Assembly: GCA_031761405.1 (NCBI GenBank) | Contig: JASEVX010000001.1 | Location: 47,229,102-47,293,101, forward strand | Source of the DNA: Serripes groenlandicus | Lineage: Eukaryota > Mollusca > Bivalvia > Cardiida > Cardiidae | Direction: 5' to 3' | DNA: 64,000 bases | Part shown: in pieces, positions 26,404 to 37,355 of the stretch | Layout of the letters: the number at the start of each line of letters is the position of its first letter | Position numbering within the stretch: position 1 is the first letter of the stretch | Made by a program: the position numbers and the translations under genes | Notes under the pieces: generated by a model | Databases searched by the model: none | Seen by the model: only the letters and a program-made list of their open reading frames with translations | Told to the model about the DNA's origin: nothing

Positions 26404-27121
26404 AATGCCAACAGTAAAGATGTTGATGATAACGACCCTATGTCTGAGGAGCAAGGGTTCCAGTCAGCTAGCGTGCAGGCCATGCCGTATGTCTAAACTA
26501 TTCAATGCATGGATTCATTGTATGTACAATTACTTACAATCCTTAATATTTATGCAAATGATGACATAGATGTTCTACAGAAGCACATTCCAAGATGTTT
26601 TAAATTTTTCAGTGATGTAAGAGTAGTTCTTGATTGCACAGAAATGTTCATTCAAACCTCTTCATCATTCGATAATCAATCAGTCACTTTTTCAAATTAT
26701 AAGTCATAATACCTTTAATGTTTTAATAGGTATGACAGGTGCTGTGGTATTTGTGTCTGAGATATGGGGCGGGTCTACCATTGATGTTGAAATAATAAAA
26801 AAGAGTCGGTTATTGGAACAGTTAGATCATGGAGATGCAGTTATGGTAGATAAGAGCTTTATACATCTAAAGCCACATTTAGATCAACATGGGGTAAAAC
26901 TGTACTGCCCTCCTTTCAAAACTAAATGTCAATTTACAAAAACTGAGGTTTAGTTGACAAGGCGCATTGCATCTGCCCGAATACATGTAGAAAGTAAAAT
27001 GGAGCAAATTAAGAACAGGTTATTACAAGGTGTTATACCCATTGCTTTAAGCAAACATGCAAATTAAATAGTACACATTTGTGCTGCATTGACAAACCTT
27101 TGGCCACCACTGGTGTCTTAA
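26404..27121 (+). pseudogene. PIF/Harbinger (DDE_Tnp_4) nuclease, decayed
   Basis: A splice acceptor (TTCTTCCCCTAG) precedes the homology. In successive frames I read KLFNAWIHCMYNYL, HIPRCFKFFSDVRVVLDCTE (first catalytic Asp), a 1-base frameshift at 'YKS/HNT', LIGMTGAVVFVSEIW, GDAVMVDKSF (second Asp), an in-frame TAG (26951-26953), RRIASARIHVESKMEQIKN (Glu of the HVE motif), TAA (27065-27067) and finally ICAALTNLWPPLVS with TAA at 27119. Order and spacing match DDE_Tnp_4 of PIF/Harbinger elements, which in molluscs are often fused to THAP. Two stops and two frameshifts make it a pseudogene. Confidence 0.85.
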
Positions 27122-27244
27122 AATCTATATTCTTGGTATTTAACCCTTCCCATATACAACTTATTCAGTACTAGATGACTTTGAAAACATTTAAGCAAAA
27201 CAAGTTGAAAATCTATATAATTGAAGGTATAGTCCTAGAAAAGA

Positions 27245-27525
27245 GTTAAAAACGTTGTGTCAATAGGAGAAATTACTCATTATGAGCAATTTTTCCTTTT
27301 GCAACAATGTTTGTATATATTATTTGCTACAGCAAGGGTCTGTTTCATATTTTGTAAATCAATGTAAAAAATGTGTAACTTGTTTAAGCCTTTCCTCCAT
27401 ACAGATGCTTTTTGATGACTCGGCAGCAAATAACATTTGAAAACAGTGTGGCAAAAGGAGACATTGCCTGTAATGAGCATTTTGTCCTTTTGCCACAATG
27501 TTTTCAACTCTATTCAACAATTTTA
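27245..27525 (+). repeat. GCAAAAGGAGA-palindrome family, two copies
   Basis: The clearest half-palindromes in the window are here. 'gaaaacagtgtggcaaaaggagacattgcc' is followed by 'tttgtccttttgccacaatgttttc' (27436-27510). A second right half, 'gagcaatttttccttttgcaacaatgttt', lies at 27284-27312. The left flank carries 'cctttcctccatacagatgc' and 'gcagcaaataac', which other copies share. Confidence 0.7.
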
Positions 27526-27589
27526 AAAAATAACATACATTTGTCACATTTGTCGGTCGATATGTTTAAATTTGGCTCTGTAGATTTGT

Positions 27590-27785
27590 GATTTGTGGGA
27601 AAGGGTAGAACAAAGTATGAAATTTAAACAAAGTATCAGAATATTGTGTGCTTTCCCAAATAAAGACGTTTATTGTTTTCTCTGAAGCAAATGAAAGTTT
27701 GAAAACATTGTTGCAAATGGACAGATTTCTCATTAATAGTAATTTATACTTTTGCAATAATATTTTTTCAACTTTATTTAATAAT
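27590..27785 (+). repeat. GCAAAAGGAGA-palindrome family, diverged copy
   Basis: 'gtttgaaaacattgttgcaaatggacagatttctcatt' followed by 'atacttttgcaataatattttttcaactttatttaa' mirrors the family core. Confidence 0.55.
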
Positions 27786-28719
27786 TATTATTTATTTTTA
27801 TAGATTTCATTCACATATTTTCAATATATATGAAAGTGTTATTGATAAATAGAGTTGAAAATATATTGAAAAAAGAAGTAATTGCTATTAAGGACGAATT
27901 TCGCCCTATACTATAATTTTTTGCATATCTATAATACAATAAATTGTTAATTTAAACATTTTGGTTTCACAAATGATTCATAAAATTTTCATAGCATTTG
28001 AGCAATGTCTCCCAAAATATTTTGTTGAATTCCACCGTTACAATTTTAAAATCATTTAATGTATAAATGACCAAATCACACGTTTCAAAACCCCAAATTC
28101 CAATCTGGCCTTGAATTTGTGTGTAGTAGCTATGGTCATCTTTCAATTGATTTGGTAATTTTCATATCTGTGCAACAACAGAAATCTGCTTTCTAACAAG
28201 CATCTCTTACTTTTCTAAACCTATATTTGTAAGGGCATTTCACTAAAAAAATAAAGGTTTCTTTTTCACATAAAACTTAACCATCAGGACTTGCACCTAA
28301 ATAACAAAACTGATTGTGAAGGTATAATAATCCTTGTGCAAGAACTTTTCTATTTTGCTGTATTCAACTGTATAGCCGGAACTGAATCAGTTGCATTATT
28401 TTCACAGTCATCCATTAGTTTATTCACTAATTTCTCAGGTGGAGTAGATTTTTTTTTTCTTTTTAAAACTTTATGAAATATGGAAACAGTAATTCTTCCT
28501 TTTCGACATAGAAACCATAATGGATTTTCACTTTGACCCCTGGTTCTTATTTCAGGCTCATGTTTGATAGATGATCCATATGATAAAAAGCCGGTCTTGG
28601 GTTATAATATCTTTAATGTTTATGTAAGAATTTGATTCAAATAATATATTTTCTGAAGTTTCCACAGTAATCTCTAATTCCACATTTAAAAAGAATTATT
28701 TCTGTTGTGAAAAGCAACA

Positions 28720-29080
28720 AATCACATAAATAGTAAGTTTAAATATGTACATACAGCGCATTCACAACAGAACAATGAGTAAAAAAAAAATAAAAAAAAT
28801 AAAAAAAAATCTGCACCGGTAATTTAAAAGAGTATGTCATCGGGAAAATAACACACACAAAGAACAACATTAGAAAAGACGTTGAAACAATACAAATCAA
28901 GTGTAATTGGGTGCAGAGTAATGATGAAAATAAATAAATGAACGGTGTTCAATTGCAAAAGCACAACAAAAAGTAGAATGTAGTTTAAAGATATGTACAG
29001 TCTGCTAGCACATAGTGAAGACCCAAGAGTCCAAACAACATATTCTGTATATTCAATTGAAAAAAAGCAACACTTAGTTA
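28720..29080 (+). repeat. Diverged direct repeat, unit 1
   Basis: It shares 'acaaatcacata..ta', 'tgtacata/cacag', 'aaataacacacaca', 'cgttgaaacaatacaaat', 'gtgcagagtaatgat' and 'ttgcaaaagcacaac' in the same order with 29555-29830. The period is about 835 bp. Confidence 0.55.
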
Positions 29081-29554
29081 TGAGTATTACTATAGTCAGT
29101 AAAGAGTTTAAGCTATACACTAAGGTCAAGCTTTAAATGTGCAAAAAAAAATTTTTTGAAAATAAAATGATTGCAAACTTTGATTGTTGAACTATAAGAT
29201 TAATTATTGCTTAAAACAAAATGATCATAATACATGTTGGTGCTAAATGGTTTGAGCTGCTTTTATGTTTGTTTAGCTTGGATGTAAATCATCATTTAAG
29301 TGACTGAAGTGTTCATGCTGAAGTGAAATAATAACAATAATGGATTGACAGTAATAATAAATGATGGAAAAAAGATGATGATACATTTTAAAAAAACATA
29401 CTGGATTATTTAAATAAAAAATGCAAGATACTATGATATTATATCACCAGAAAATATTAGTTTAACCATATGTACAGGGTGTGCATGGTTTCGATTGATG
29501 AGTATTAAACAATGAGGGAAAAACCCAAATATATTTTCTACATCCTGTTGTGAG

Positions 29555-29830
29555 AAAAACAAAACAAATCACATACATTATCGTTTAAAACTATGTACAC
29601 ACAGAGGAATGACATCAGTACAAGTAGTAAACAAATGATCATGTTTCTGGACTTGTTCTTGTTAAAACAATACAATAAAATAACACACAAAAAAACAGCA
29701 CTTAAATAATCGTTGAAACATACATATAAAATGTAAAAGTGTGCAGAGTACTGATTAAAACCAATGAATGGAGGGTTTTTAATTGAAAAATGCAACAGAA
29801 GGAAACAAGATGGAAGTTTAAACTGCAATT
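29555..29830 (+). repeat. Diverged direct repeat, unit 2
   Basis: Second copy of the 28720-29080 unit. The divergence is substantial, so the duplication is old or this is a dispersed family with two insertions. Confidence 0.55.
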
Positions 29831-29911
29831 GTTATGAAGTGTTAAGTGAACATGAAGAATGGAAACATATGATGTTATTGTAAATTGAACAAGCAAATTC
29901 AGATAATCATG

Positions 29912-30121
29912 GTCCCCCGCCAGGGTCAAGGTCACAAGGTCAAAAAATTGGTATTGATGGAAAGGGGTTGTCACAAGGAATACACATGTGAAATATGAAA
30001 GCAGTACCTATTACGGTTCAGAAGTTATGACCAAGGTTAAAGTTTTTGTGACAGCGTGACTGACGGACTGACTGACGAATGAGAAATAATAGTCCCCAGC
30101 TTTCGCTAAAAGCAGGGGGAC
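29912..30121 (+). repeat. Dispersed repeat with GTCCCCC / GGGGGAC ends
   Basis: It starts 'gtcccccgccagggtcaaggtcacaaggtcaaa' and ends 'gtccccagctttcgctaaaagcagggggac'. The interior ('tgaccaaggttaaagtttttgtgacagcgtgactgacggactgac') is typical of abundant bivalve repeats. It is non-coding. Confidence 0.6.
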
Positions 30122-30279
30122 AATAACACGTAAAGCTATGGAACGCCGGCACTGTCTTTAGAAGTGATGAAACTCCATTATTATGTACAACTATCTTTAC
30201 ATGTTGTGCAAACATATTTATATTATGTCAGTATATGGTTATGTGTTGTGGTTTTGTACTTATATTCTGACAGTTTTTA

Positions 30280-30490
30280 TTATATTATGTCGGTACATCT
30301 TTACATTATGTAGATACATCTTTATATCATGTGATTGCTTTATTATATTATGTCCATACTTTATTATATTATGTGCACACAATATTATATCTTGTCCATA
30401 CTTATTTGTATTCTGTACTCCTATGCAAAAAAGGCTTATAGTTATAGTGTGTAGATGTATCTTTACATCTTGTGCTTGTAATGTTACATC
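30280..30490 (+). repeat. About 20-bp minisatellite in left foldback arm
   Basis: Degenerate repeats of 'ttatgtagatacatctttaca' and 'attatattatgtccatac'. The reading frame at 30183-30494 is a translation of this array, not a gene. Confidence 0.75.
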
Positions 30491-30604
30491 ATGAGCTATG
30501 CCCGGGATTTTTTTGCAAGGTAGATGTTCTTCAACACGCACCGGTAAAATGCAAGCGTCTTTATGAGAATGATTTCCAAGTGTAAACATTATTGAGCTGG
30601 GCGA

Positions 30605-30905
30605 AATGGAGCTGATTCTTCAAATATTATTTTTTTGCTTTCCGGGCGTTACCCTTTTCAATAACTCTCCTAGTTTAATAGATTGAAGAAGATTGGCCAA
30701 GGAGTCCTGTTGCCACGGCGACGCCATTTTAATTTTTTGCTTTATGGGCGTTACCCTTTACGGGTCACATTCCGTACATTCGCGCTTTCATTTCCGGTGT
30801 CAAGGCGGATTATCACCCTGCTTAAACTATCCACAACATATAACAAAGTTTGCACATCATATAAAGTTACCACAGATTGCACAAGATGTAATAACGTCTC
30901 GACAG
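30605..30905 (+). repeat. Foldback interior: short direct repeats
   Basis: 'ttttttgctttccgggcgttaccctttt' near 30630 recurs as 'ttttttgctttatgggcgttacccttta' near 30735. The phrase 'aacaaagtttgcacatcatataaagttacc' near 30842 recurs, diverged, near 31780-31830. No coding sequence is recognised. Confidence 0.5.
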
Positions 30906-31876
30906 AATAAAAGAAAAACAACTAACTAAACAATATACATTATCTACTATTTTGTTAATCATGGGCAAATATGAATGGGATATGTTTGTCGTTTACCGTC
31001 CGTTCGTCTGCCGTCCGGTGCCATATTTAAGGCATTGGTGGATGGATTTGATTAAAACCGTATGGAAATGTTAACCTACATATTGAAAGGCTAGACGGCA
31101 AGTAAAACAAAGATTGCTTTAAAACACAAAGAGTTGTGTCCCCTTAGACTTATATTGTGTATGTACTGGACATCATTTAAATTACTAGTTATCTCCCTTA
31201 AATAAACTGTGTTCGTCTCAAATTTCAATGTAGAGAACATATTTTATATCAAATCCGTATCTTTATGAAAATTTATCTTCATCAAATCTAGGTCAATCTA
31301 TAAACACGATTACATGTATGTGGAGTCAAAAACTAGATCACAAGGTCAAGTTTCAAAAGCCTTTGAACACTTCAGAGGTTCAATGTATGTTAAAATATTC
31401 ATTTAAATTCATAATAACATTAATTTCCATCAAATCCAGTTCTTGTTCAAACATTTGTCATGTTGGATCGAGAAATAAGTCGCACATAGTCCACAAGTTC
31501 CAAATCTTATGTATTATTAAGTCTGGTATTTATTGAAAAGGTAACCAGTTGTTTTTATCAATTCTTTTTATTTTGCAGTGGATCTCAATTCAACAAATAA
31601 ATAAGTTTCGAATTTATATGATAGAAACCCTACACTATACTTATATTGGTATTTTCATTCATAGATAACATTCGTAAACAGTTTATCCATTACCTATGAA
31701 TCAACATCACCTGCACGCTTTCATTGTTGGGTGTGGAAGCAGAATATTGTCCCGCTCAAAGTATCCACTGCATAACAAAATTGCACAATATTAAATTAAG
31801 TTACCATAACATGACAAAGTTTGCACCAGATACAATAACGTCACAACAGGCTAAAACAAGACATGGAAATTCCATG

Positions 31877-32666
31877 AAACCAGGTTTTCTATAATGGAAG
31901 GTGTTTGATTAAGAATTAACAGATCTGTCAAATATTTCTGTTAATAGTTAATCAAAGCTAGTAATTCAAGTAACAGGGAATATTTCTATTGATGAATAAT
32001 CATAATTAATTTGTCAATTAAATATATTACAATTTTATCTAACAAATATCAGTTCAATACAGTCAATCGTGTGTTGATGGCCTCATTTATTAAGAACATA
32101 TAATAGATATCAGATATTAAGCAACCTTTTGTTGTAAGCAGCCACATTTTAGGACCCGAGGTTATGAAACTTACTCAATTTGAGCATGTAATAGAAATAT
32201 TGTTGTTGAAGTTAGATGCTTGAGTTACAAGTTTATGAAATATGCTCATTGCAAAATAGGGTGAAATTACAAACCAACGATGAGAATAAAATCCGGAGCC
32301 ATGGTTACGAAGCATTGTCACTGTGACCTTGACCTTGAAGCTACAGACAAAAGTTTTGCATGTGACACATCATATTGATATAGCTCATATTTGTGCCAAG
32401 TTATTTGAAACTATCTCTATGCATGACACAGTTATGGTCCGGACAAGAAAAGTTCAATTAAAGTCTATTTCTTATCACTGACTTTGACCTTGAATCTACA
32501 GGTTTTTTTTTTTGCATTTGGCACATCGTCTTGATATGGTGCATGTGTGCCAAGTTATTTGAAAATATCTCTATGCATGGCAAAGTTATGGTCCTGACAA
32601 GGAAAGTTGACGCCCGCCGATTGCGCCAAACTAATAACCAGATTTTTCCTTCGGAAAACCTGGTTA
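31877..32666. repeat. Dispersed repeat with AACCAGGTTTTC ends, inside foldback
   Basis: The left end is 'aaaccaggttttctataatggaagg'. The right end is 'aaccagatttttccttcggaaaacctggtt', itself a hairpin. Two diverged units of about 190 bp (near 32320 and 32480) share 'gtgaccttgaccttgaa.ctaca', 'gtgccaagttatttgaaa.tatctctatgcatg' and 'gttatggtcc'. Non-coding. Confidence 0.6.
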
Positions 32667-32689
32667 ATAAAAATAAACAACTACACAAT

Positions 32690-33010
32690 ATAATTAGGTA
32701 TGGACATTATATAATAATTTGTGCACACACTGTACTAAAGTATGCACATACTGTAATAACGTATGAACATAATGTAATAAAGTATGGACATAATATAAAG
32801 ATGTACCTACATAATATACAGATGTATTTACATAATGTAAAGATGATCCTACATAATGTAAAGAGGTATCCACATAATATAAAGATGTATCTACATAATG
32901 TAAAGATATATCTACATAATATAAAGATGTACCACCATAATATAAAGATGTAACTTCATAATATAAAGATGTATCTACATAATTTAAAGATGTACCTACA
33001 TAATATAATA
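32690..33010 (-). repeat. 21-bp minisatellite in right foldback arm
   Basis: More than ten units of 'ataatataaagatgtacctac' run with a 21-bp period, the reverse complement of the array at 30280-30490. Because 21 is a multiple of three, one frame stays open and yields a spurious repetitive peptide (HNIKMYL units). Confidence 0.85.
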
Positions 33011-33453
33011 AACATTGTCAGAATATAAGTTTAAAACCACAGCACATAACCATATACTGACATGATATAAATATGTTTGCACAACATGTAAAGATCGTTG
33101 TACATAATGTAATAACAAACAGACATTATAATGGAGTTTCATCACTTCTAAAGACAATGCCGGCGTACATGACATTATTATACTATAAGTGGGCCATAAA
33201 GTCAAAATAACAATCACAGAAGAGTTTTTCACTATTGATAAAACTTAAACAATCACATGGGCGTCTGGCAGTGTCTATGGGTTATATGGTATGGATGTTT
33301 GGCAGATTTGTTCTTCAACAATCACGTTGGCGTTTGGTTGAAATGATTGTGATTTTTCCATTATGGAATTGACCACGATCATTGATGGGTAACAAGAGGG
33401 CCGGATTTCCCCCCATGGTTTTCAGGTTCGGCATATCACATATCAGCTGTAAT

Positions 33454-33587
33454 TCAGGGTTGAACAGCTTCCTCATTTCGTACACACCTGAACTTCTTTT
33501 CAGCACTACTTGGGATGTACTGAAGAACGACCGACTTCCCCTTGCATGTTGGGCATGTGCCATCCTCAAGCTTTTTGTTCCGACATT
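33454..33587 (-). other. Candidate 3'-terminal exon, zinc-finger-like
   Basis: On the minus strand the sequence TATTGTATTTTTTTCAG forms a strong acceptor. From phase 2 the frame reads CRNKKLEDGTCPTCKGKSVV, then LQYIPSSAEKKFRCVRNEEA, and ends at TGA (33456-33454). The cysteine arrangement (C-x10-C-x2-C plus a later C) looks like a treble-clef or C4-type zinc site. I do not recognise the family. It may be the last exon of a host gene to the right on the minus strand, or a captured or degenerate exon. Confidence 0.4.
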
Positions 33588-33904
33588 CTGAAAAAAATAC
33601 AATAAAAGTTTACCGTTATGTGTACAATTATTTTAGGTAACTCTATTGTTACTGAAAAGTTAAATATAAGTTAAATAATGCTTCATATAACATACATGTA
33701 TATAGTAATATTTTGTTCTTAATTGCAATATGCAAATTTGGTGCTCTAACAGGTGGCAAGAGAATGTGCTCCTTTGGTAGAAGAAGTGAATGCACAACAA
33801 TTATTAAAGTGAGAATGTTCTTTATGTTTTTCACCAATAAATACTATGGAGATATCATATATGCATTATCTTAAGTTCAGTCTATAGTGACCTCAACGTA
33901 GAAA

Positions 33905-34140
33905 CAAGAGGCCCAATATCGCTCCACGGCCATAAGGCAAAAATCAAATCTCCAAACAGCCCTGCCCCCTAGTGGCCATATTCTTTACCAAGCACCATGG
34001 CTTAAAGGAATCTTGTAGAGTGTCACCCAAGGAATGTTTCTGAAAAATTTGATAATCGGCCTGACACTTTCCGAGGAGAGAATATTTTAAGTTTTCACTA
34101 TAGCCATATAAGGCAAAATAGGACCCCCTGGCGGCCATAC
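33905..34140 (+). repeat. Dispersed repeat, GGCGGCCATG type (partial)
   Basis: Starts 'caagaggcccaatatcgctccacggcc'. It shares 'aaggcaaaaatcaaatctccaaacagccctgccccctagtggcca' and 'ggaatcttgtagagtgtcacccaaggaa' with 3270-4140. Confidence 0.7.
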
Positions 34141-34269
34141 TTTATCTTTTTATCTTATACATTGCAGACTGCAGCAAATAAAACGGCTCATTCTCCACTT
34201 CAAGTTACTTTGGTAATGTTTCTATATTAACTGTTTGTTACTTCTATCAAATTCCACCTGTAGCAAAGT

Positions 34270-35260
34270 AATCGCAATATATGTTAATCCAGCATCGACC
34301 AGGGCAGAACCACCTGAATACAGATGCACTCTCTAGGAGACCAGAGACTTTAGAGTACTGTTCAAACTATAGAGCCGGATTCCACATTAAAGAGTTGCCC
34401 TGTAAGGGATGTCCTCATTGTACCAGAGCACATTACAATTGGTTGGATTGTGTAGAAGAGGTGGACTATGCTGTCTCGTTGCCACATACTAAGCCTATTC
34501 AAACGAGTAAGGAATTCGAGAACTCTGGCCACAACCTGGAAAATTAACAAAGTGAAACCAGTAGGGCCTGGCATCCTAAAAAACAATACTTTAAAGATAA
34601 CCAGTAGTTCTGACAGTGCATCAAGAATAGTTAGAGCAGTCACTACAGAAGAAACAGGGGACTCCATTAACGAATTAAGGGAGAAGACATCCAAAGACTC
34701 AGACTTTGCACTAGTGCTGCCTTGGTTATCGGAAGGGCCAGTTCCAAGTGAGGGCATAGTGTTCTCGGCCATTCTAGGGGCAAAGGTCTACTGGATTCAC
34801 AAACAGGAACTGAAGCTCAAAACTGGAATACTGCAGCGACAAATACCTGACAAAGGACAGGTAATGGTAGTACCTAAAAGCTTTAGGGAAAGGGTACTTG
34901 GGGACCATGATATCAGCAGGCCATCACGACATTGATAGGACTAAATCGAAAATCAAAGAAAAGTACTTTTGTTACGGCATGTCCAAAGACAATAAGAACC
35001 ATGTAAACTCGTGTCAAATATGTAACAAGAATAAAAAGCCAAGCAAAGCAGCATGTATGCCACTTACAAGTTACCAAGCTTACGCACCAATGGAAAAAGG
35101 ACATTTGGATTTCTTTCGACATTTACCAAAAACAGTGAACGGTAACAAATATATATTAATGATGGTCGACCCATTCACGAAATGGATTGAGAGTGTTCCA
35201 TTACCCTCTCGGACAGCAGGACCTTCCTGTTGCCAGACAGGGGCTGTGGAAGAGGGTATC
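34270..35260 (+). pseudogene. Ty3/Gypsy-type retrotransposon: RNase H end and integrase N-half, frameshifted
   Basis: 34281-34340 encodes QHRPGQNHLNTDALSRRP, the hallmark C-terminus of Ty3/Gypsy RNase H. A second frame (34468-34900) carries linker residues ending VPKSFRERVL. A shift into the next frame gives AGHHDIDRTKSKIKEKYF and HVNSCQICNKNK (HHCC zinc site of integrase). Then comes GHLDFFRHLP with the first core Asp, and MMVDPFTKWIES. The homology breaks near 35210, before the second and third catalytic acidic residues. At least two frameshifts separate the pieces, and gag, protease, reverse transcriptase and LTRs are not visible. It is a dead fragment. Confidence 0.85.
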
Positions 35261-35279
35261 CGCCCTCATAAGTTAGTGG

Positions 35280-35580
35280 ACCAAGACAAGCACCTTGAAA
35301 CTATTGCCAGGCAAGAGCCAAGGTCTTGGAACTGTTCAGAGGGAGTCTCCTGAAACGGTTCCGAGACAAGAGCCAAGGTCTCGGAGTAGTTAAAGTTATA
35401 CAAGGGAAGTCCCAAGGCACACATTATAGTCTAGTGAAAAACATCCTAAGATATCTGAAGCAGAAGCTGTTCAACGGCAATAGCCAAGGTATCAGAATAG
35501 TTCGAGATACCAGAGGAAAGTCCCAAGGCACCTTTCACCTAATTACTACAGGCATAGGTCCTTGGACATAGAAAAAGGAT
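35280..35580 (+). repeat. Degenerate KSQG-coding minisatellite
   Basis: Phrases such as 'acaagagccaaggtctcgga' and 'agaggaaagtcccaaggcac' alternate at least five times. One frame (35326-35571) reads FRDKSQGLGVVK, IQGKSQGT, GNSQGIRIVRD and RGKSQGT. This is direct evidence of tandem growth just after the integrase fragment breaks off. It is unclear whether it was ever translated. Confidence 0.6.
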
Positions 35581-35848
35581 CTGGAAGACCGCAACAGGAA
35601 AGCTTTGGAGTAATACTTTATAACTTTCAGGGCCCTGTACCTTATTAGATCAAAGGGTCGCACGGAATTAGTCTACGGCTCGGGATAGGAAGAGAAAAGG
35701 TCATCAGAGGCTCTTAAGGTCTCCGGAGATTCAGGCAAAGTTCCGGAAAACCACATGGCATCAGAGGTCCGGAGAAAATAGGACTTGTCAAGAGACGTCG
35801 ATAGAGGATATTCATGCTTCTCTCAGGCAGAAAAGGTCTTGGAAGGGC

Positions 35849-36617
35849 GTGACAAACCTAAATGTTGAGGTGGAAGGAAAGAGACGCAAGGTGACCACAA
35901 ACGGAAAGAGGAAACTGTCAGCCGAAGCGGTTCCTCCTTTTAAGATAGTAAAGCGCAACAAATGCCCGATCGCAGATTGTGAAGCAGAGGCCCGACGGCC
36001 GAAAAGACATGTGCAAAGTAGGCACATTCCAGCTATTTTCCATGATTTGGGGACTCCGGAGATGTTAGCTAGCCGTGATTTCCAGGAGAAGAGATTACAG
36101 GCCTTACAGATCCTTACGGTAGCAAATTGTAGTGCAATGTGAACACCAAACTCCAGAATCGTTAGGGAAAATGGTGGACCACAATCTGCTGGTAGATCAC
36201 TCTGAAATTACGCCTACCACTCAGGACGCTATGAGAAGACTGGGAAATACAGAGGGAATTCAACCTGATCCTGATTAACTCTCCGGCAGTATTGATGCAC
36301 TGGCGACCCATGGCCTTCATTATAGACCATTTAAAACCGAGGGAATCGGATTTAATGTGTCAGGGATTCGGACCCAAATCCAGAGCATGGGAGACAAACA
36401 GCTACTGCGACTACTTCGTTTTTGCAGGCAGATAAACACGCCGGAATTGGTGGCTGTGTACGAGAAGCAAGCCTGTCTAATATGGGTGCCTCCAATAATG
36501 CAGAGGAATGGAGGTTGGGGTTATAACATAAAGCGACAGAAGAACAACTTGTCAGATTCAAGTAAACCAGACATGGACGGCCACCCTAGCGGCGCCACGT
36601 CCTTTAGTCTTAGTTGA
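35849..36617 (+). pseudogene. Decayed reading frame downstream of Gypsy fragment (unrecognised)
   Basis: A Lys/Arg-rich stretch leads into KRNKCPIADCEAEARRPKRH and a following H (C-x4-C ... H-x4-H), which resembles a C2H2 finger. After a frameshift near 36115-36132 the frame reads MVDHNLLVDHSEITPTTQDA, and an in-frame TAA lies at 36275. From there one frame stays open to 36617 and includes LLRLLRFCRQINTPELVAVY. The +1 frame over 36271-36433 is equally protein-like (MHWRPMAFIIDHLKPRESDL). I do not recognise the family. It may belong to the same retroelement or to a different inserted gene; it is broken either way. Confidence 0.45.
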
Positions 36618-36811
36618 AACTGAGGATCGATAACAAGTCACTGAATATTGATCTACCGACTCTTACAGTTGTCTTCAAGTTCTTCTATGTCGTCGTTGAA
36701 CCGTCAATGCCAATCAAACACTATTATCCGACGACTGACTTATCTATTCTGGTCTCGTTTCACGAATTTTAAAGTCTTTGTAAAAGTAAATCCTGTATTT
36801 TCGCAATATTA

Positions 36812-37323
36812 GGGAGGTTTCGATTTGAAACTTGTACGGGTACGCGTACGAGTGGGGGCGATATTTGTGTAAAAAAACGTCACTATGACGTCACTACTTT
36901 CGATGCTTTATCGATACCACTACACGTCATTTACTTGCGAGTGCCGGTTTACACGTAAGTAAAATACTTGTAACTTTGAACGCGATTTATTACTGAAATA
37001 TATCATTTTATACATGTTTTAATGAATGTATAAGCTGAATGATTCATTTATGAATAAGAAATTCTTTGACAGTGATAACCTAACTAGAATCATATAAAAG
37101 TTATAGCGTGTTTCCTACATGTCGCATTGACGACCTTCGTCTTTTCTTTAAAGTAAACAAATGTAGACTCTACTGATATAAGATTGATGCATGATCAGCT
37201 TCCAAACCGGTACGCGGTTTAGTCGGTGCCATACAGTCTTAACCCTTTACCTGATAGTACATTTCACGCCTTTTTGCAAACAGGATAGACCAAGATCAGG
37301 CAGCTCCTACATGCGCGGATCCA

Positions 37324-37355
<32 letters not shown>

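Larger units (their letters stand above)
30143..33166. mobile_element. 3-kb foldback-type element
   Basis: The left arm (30143-about 30500) and right arm (about 32690-33166) are long inverted repeats. The outer ends are ACGCCGGCACTGTC and GACAATGCCGGCGT. Next comes a highly similar shared stretch including 'tttagaagtgatgaaactccatta', 'atgttgtgcaaacatatttat' and 'gtcagtatatggttatgtg'. Both arms end internally in the same 21-bp minisatellite in opposite orientation. The 2.2-kb interior holds other repeats but no transposase that I can see. This architecture is that of foldback elements, known from insects and other animals. No target duplication was recognised. Confidence 0.75.

Noticed and set aside
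30183..30494. 103-codon Cys/Tyr-rich frame
   Set aside because: Translation of a minisatellite in a foldback arm; the opposite strand is equally open.
32531..32953. 140-codon frame with HNIKMYL heptads
   Set aside because: Produced by a 21-bp tandem repeat whose period is divisible by three; not evidence of a protein.
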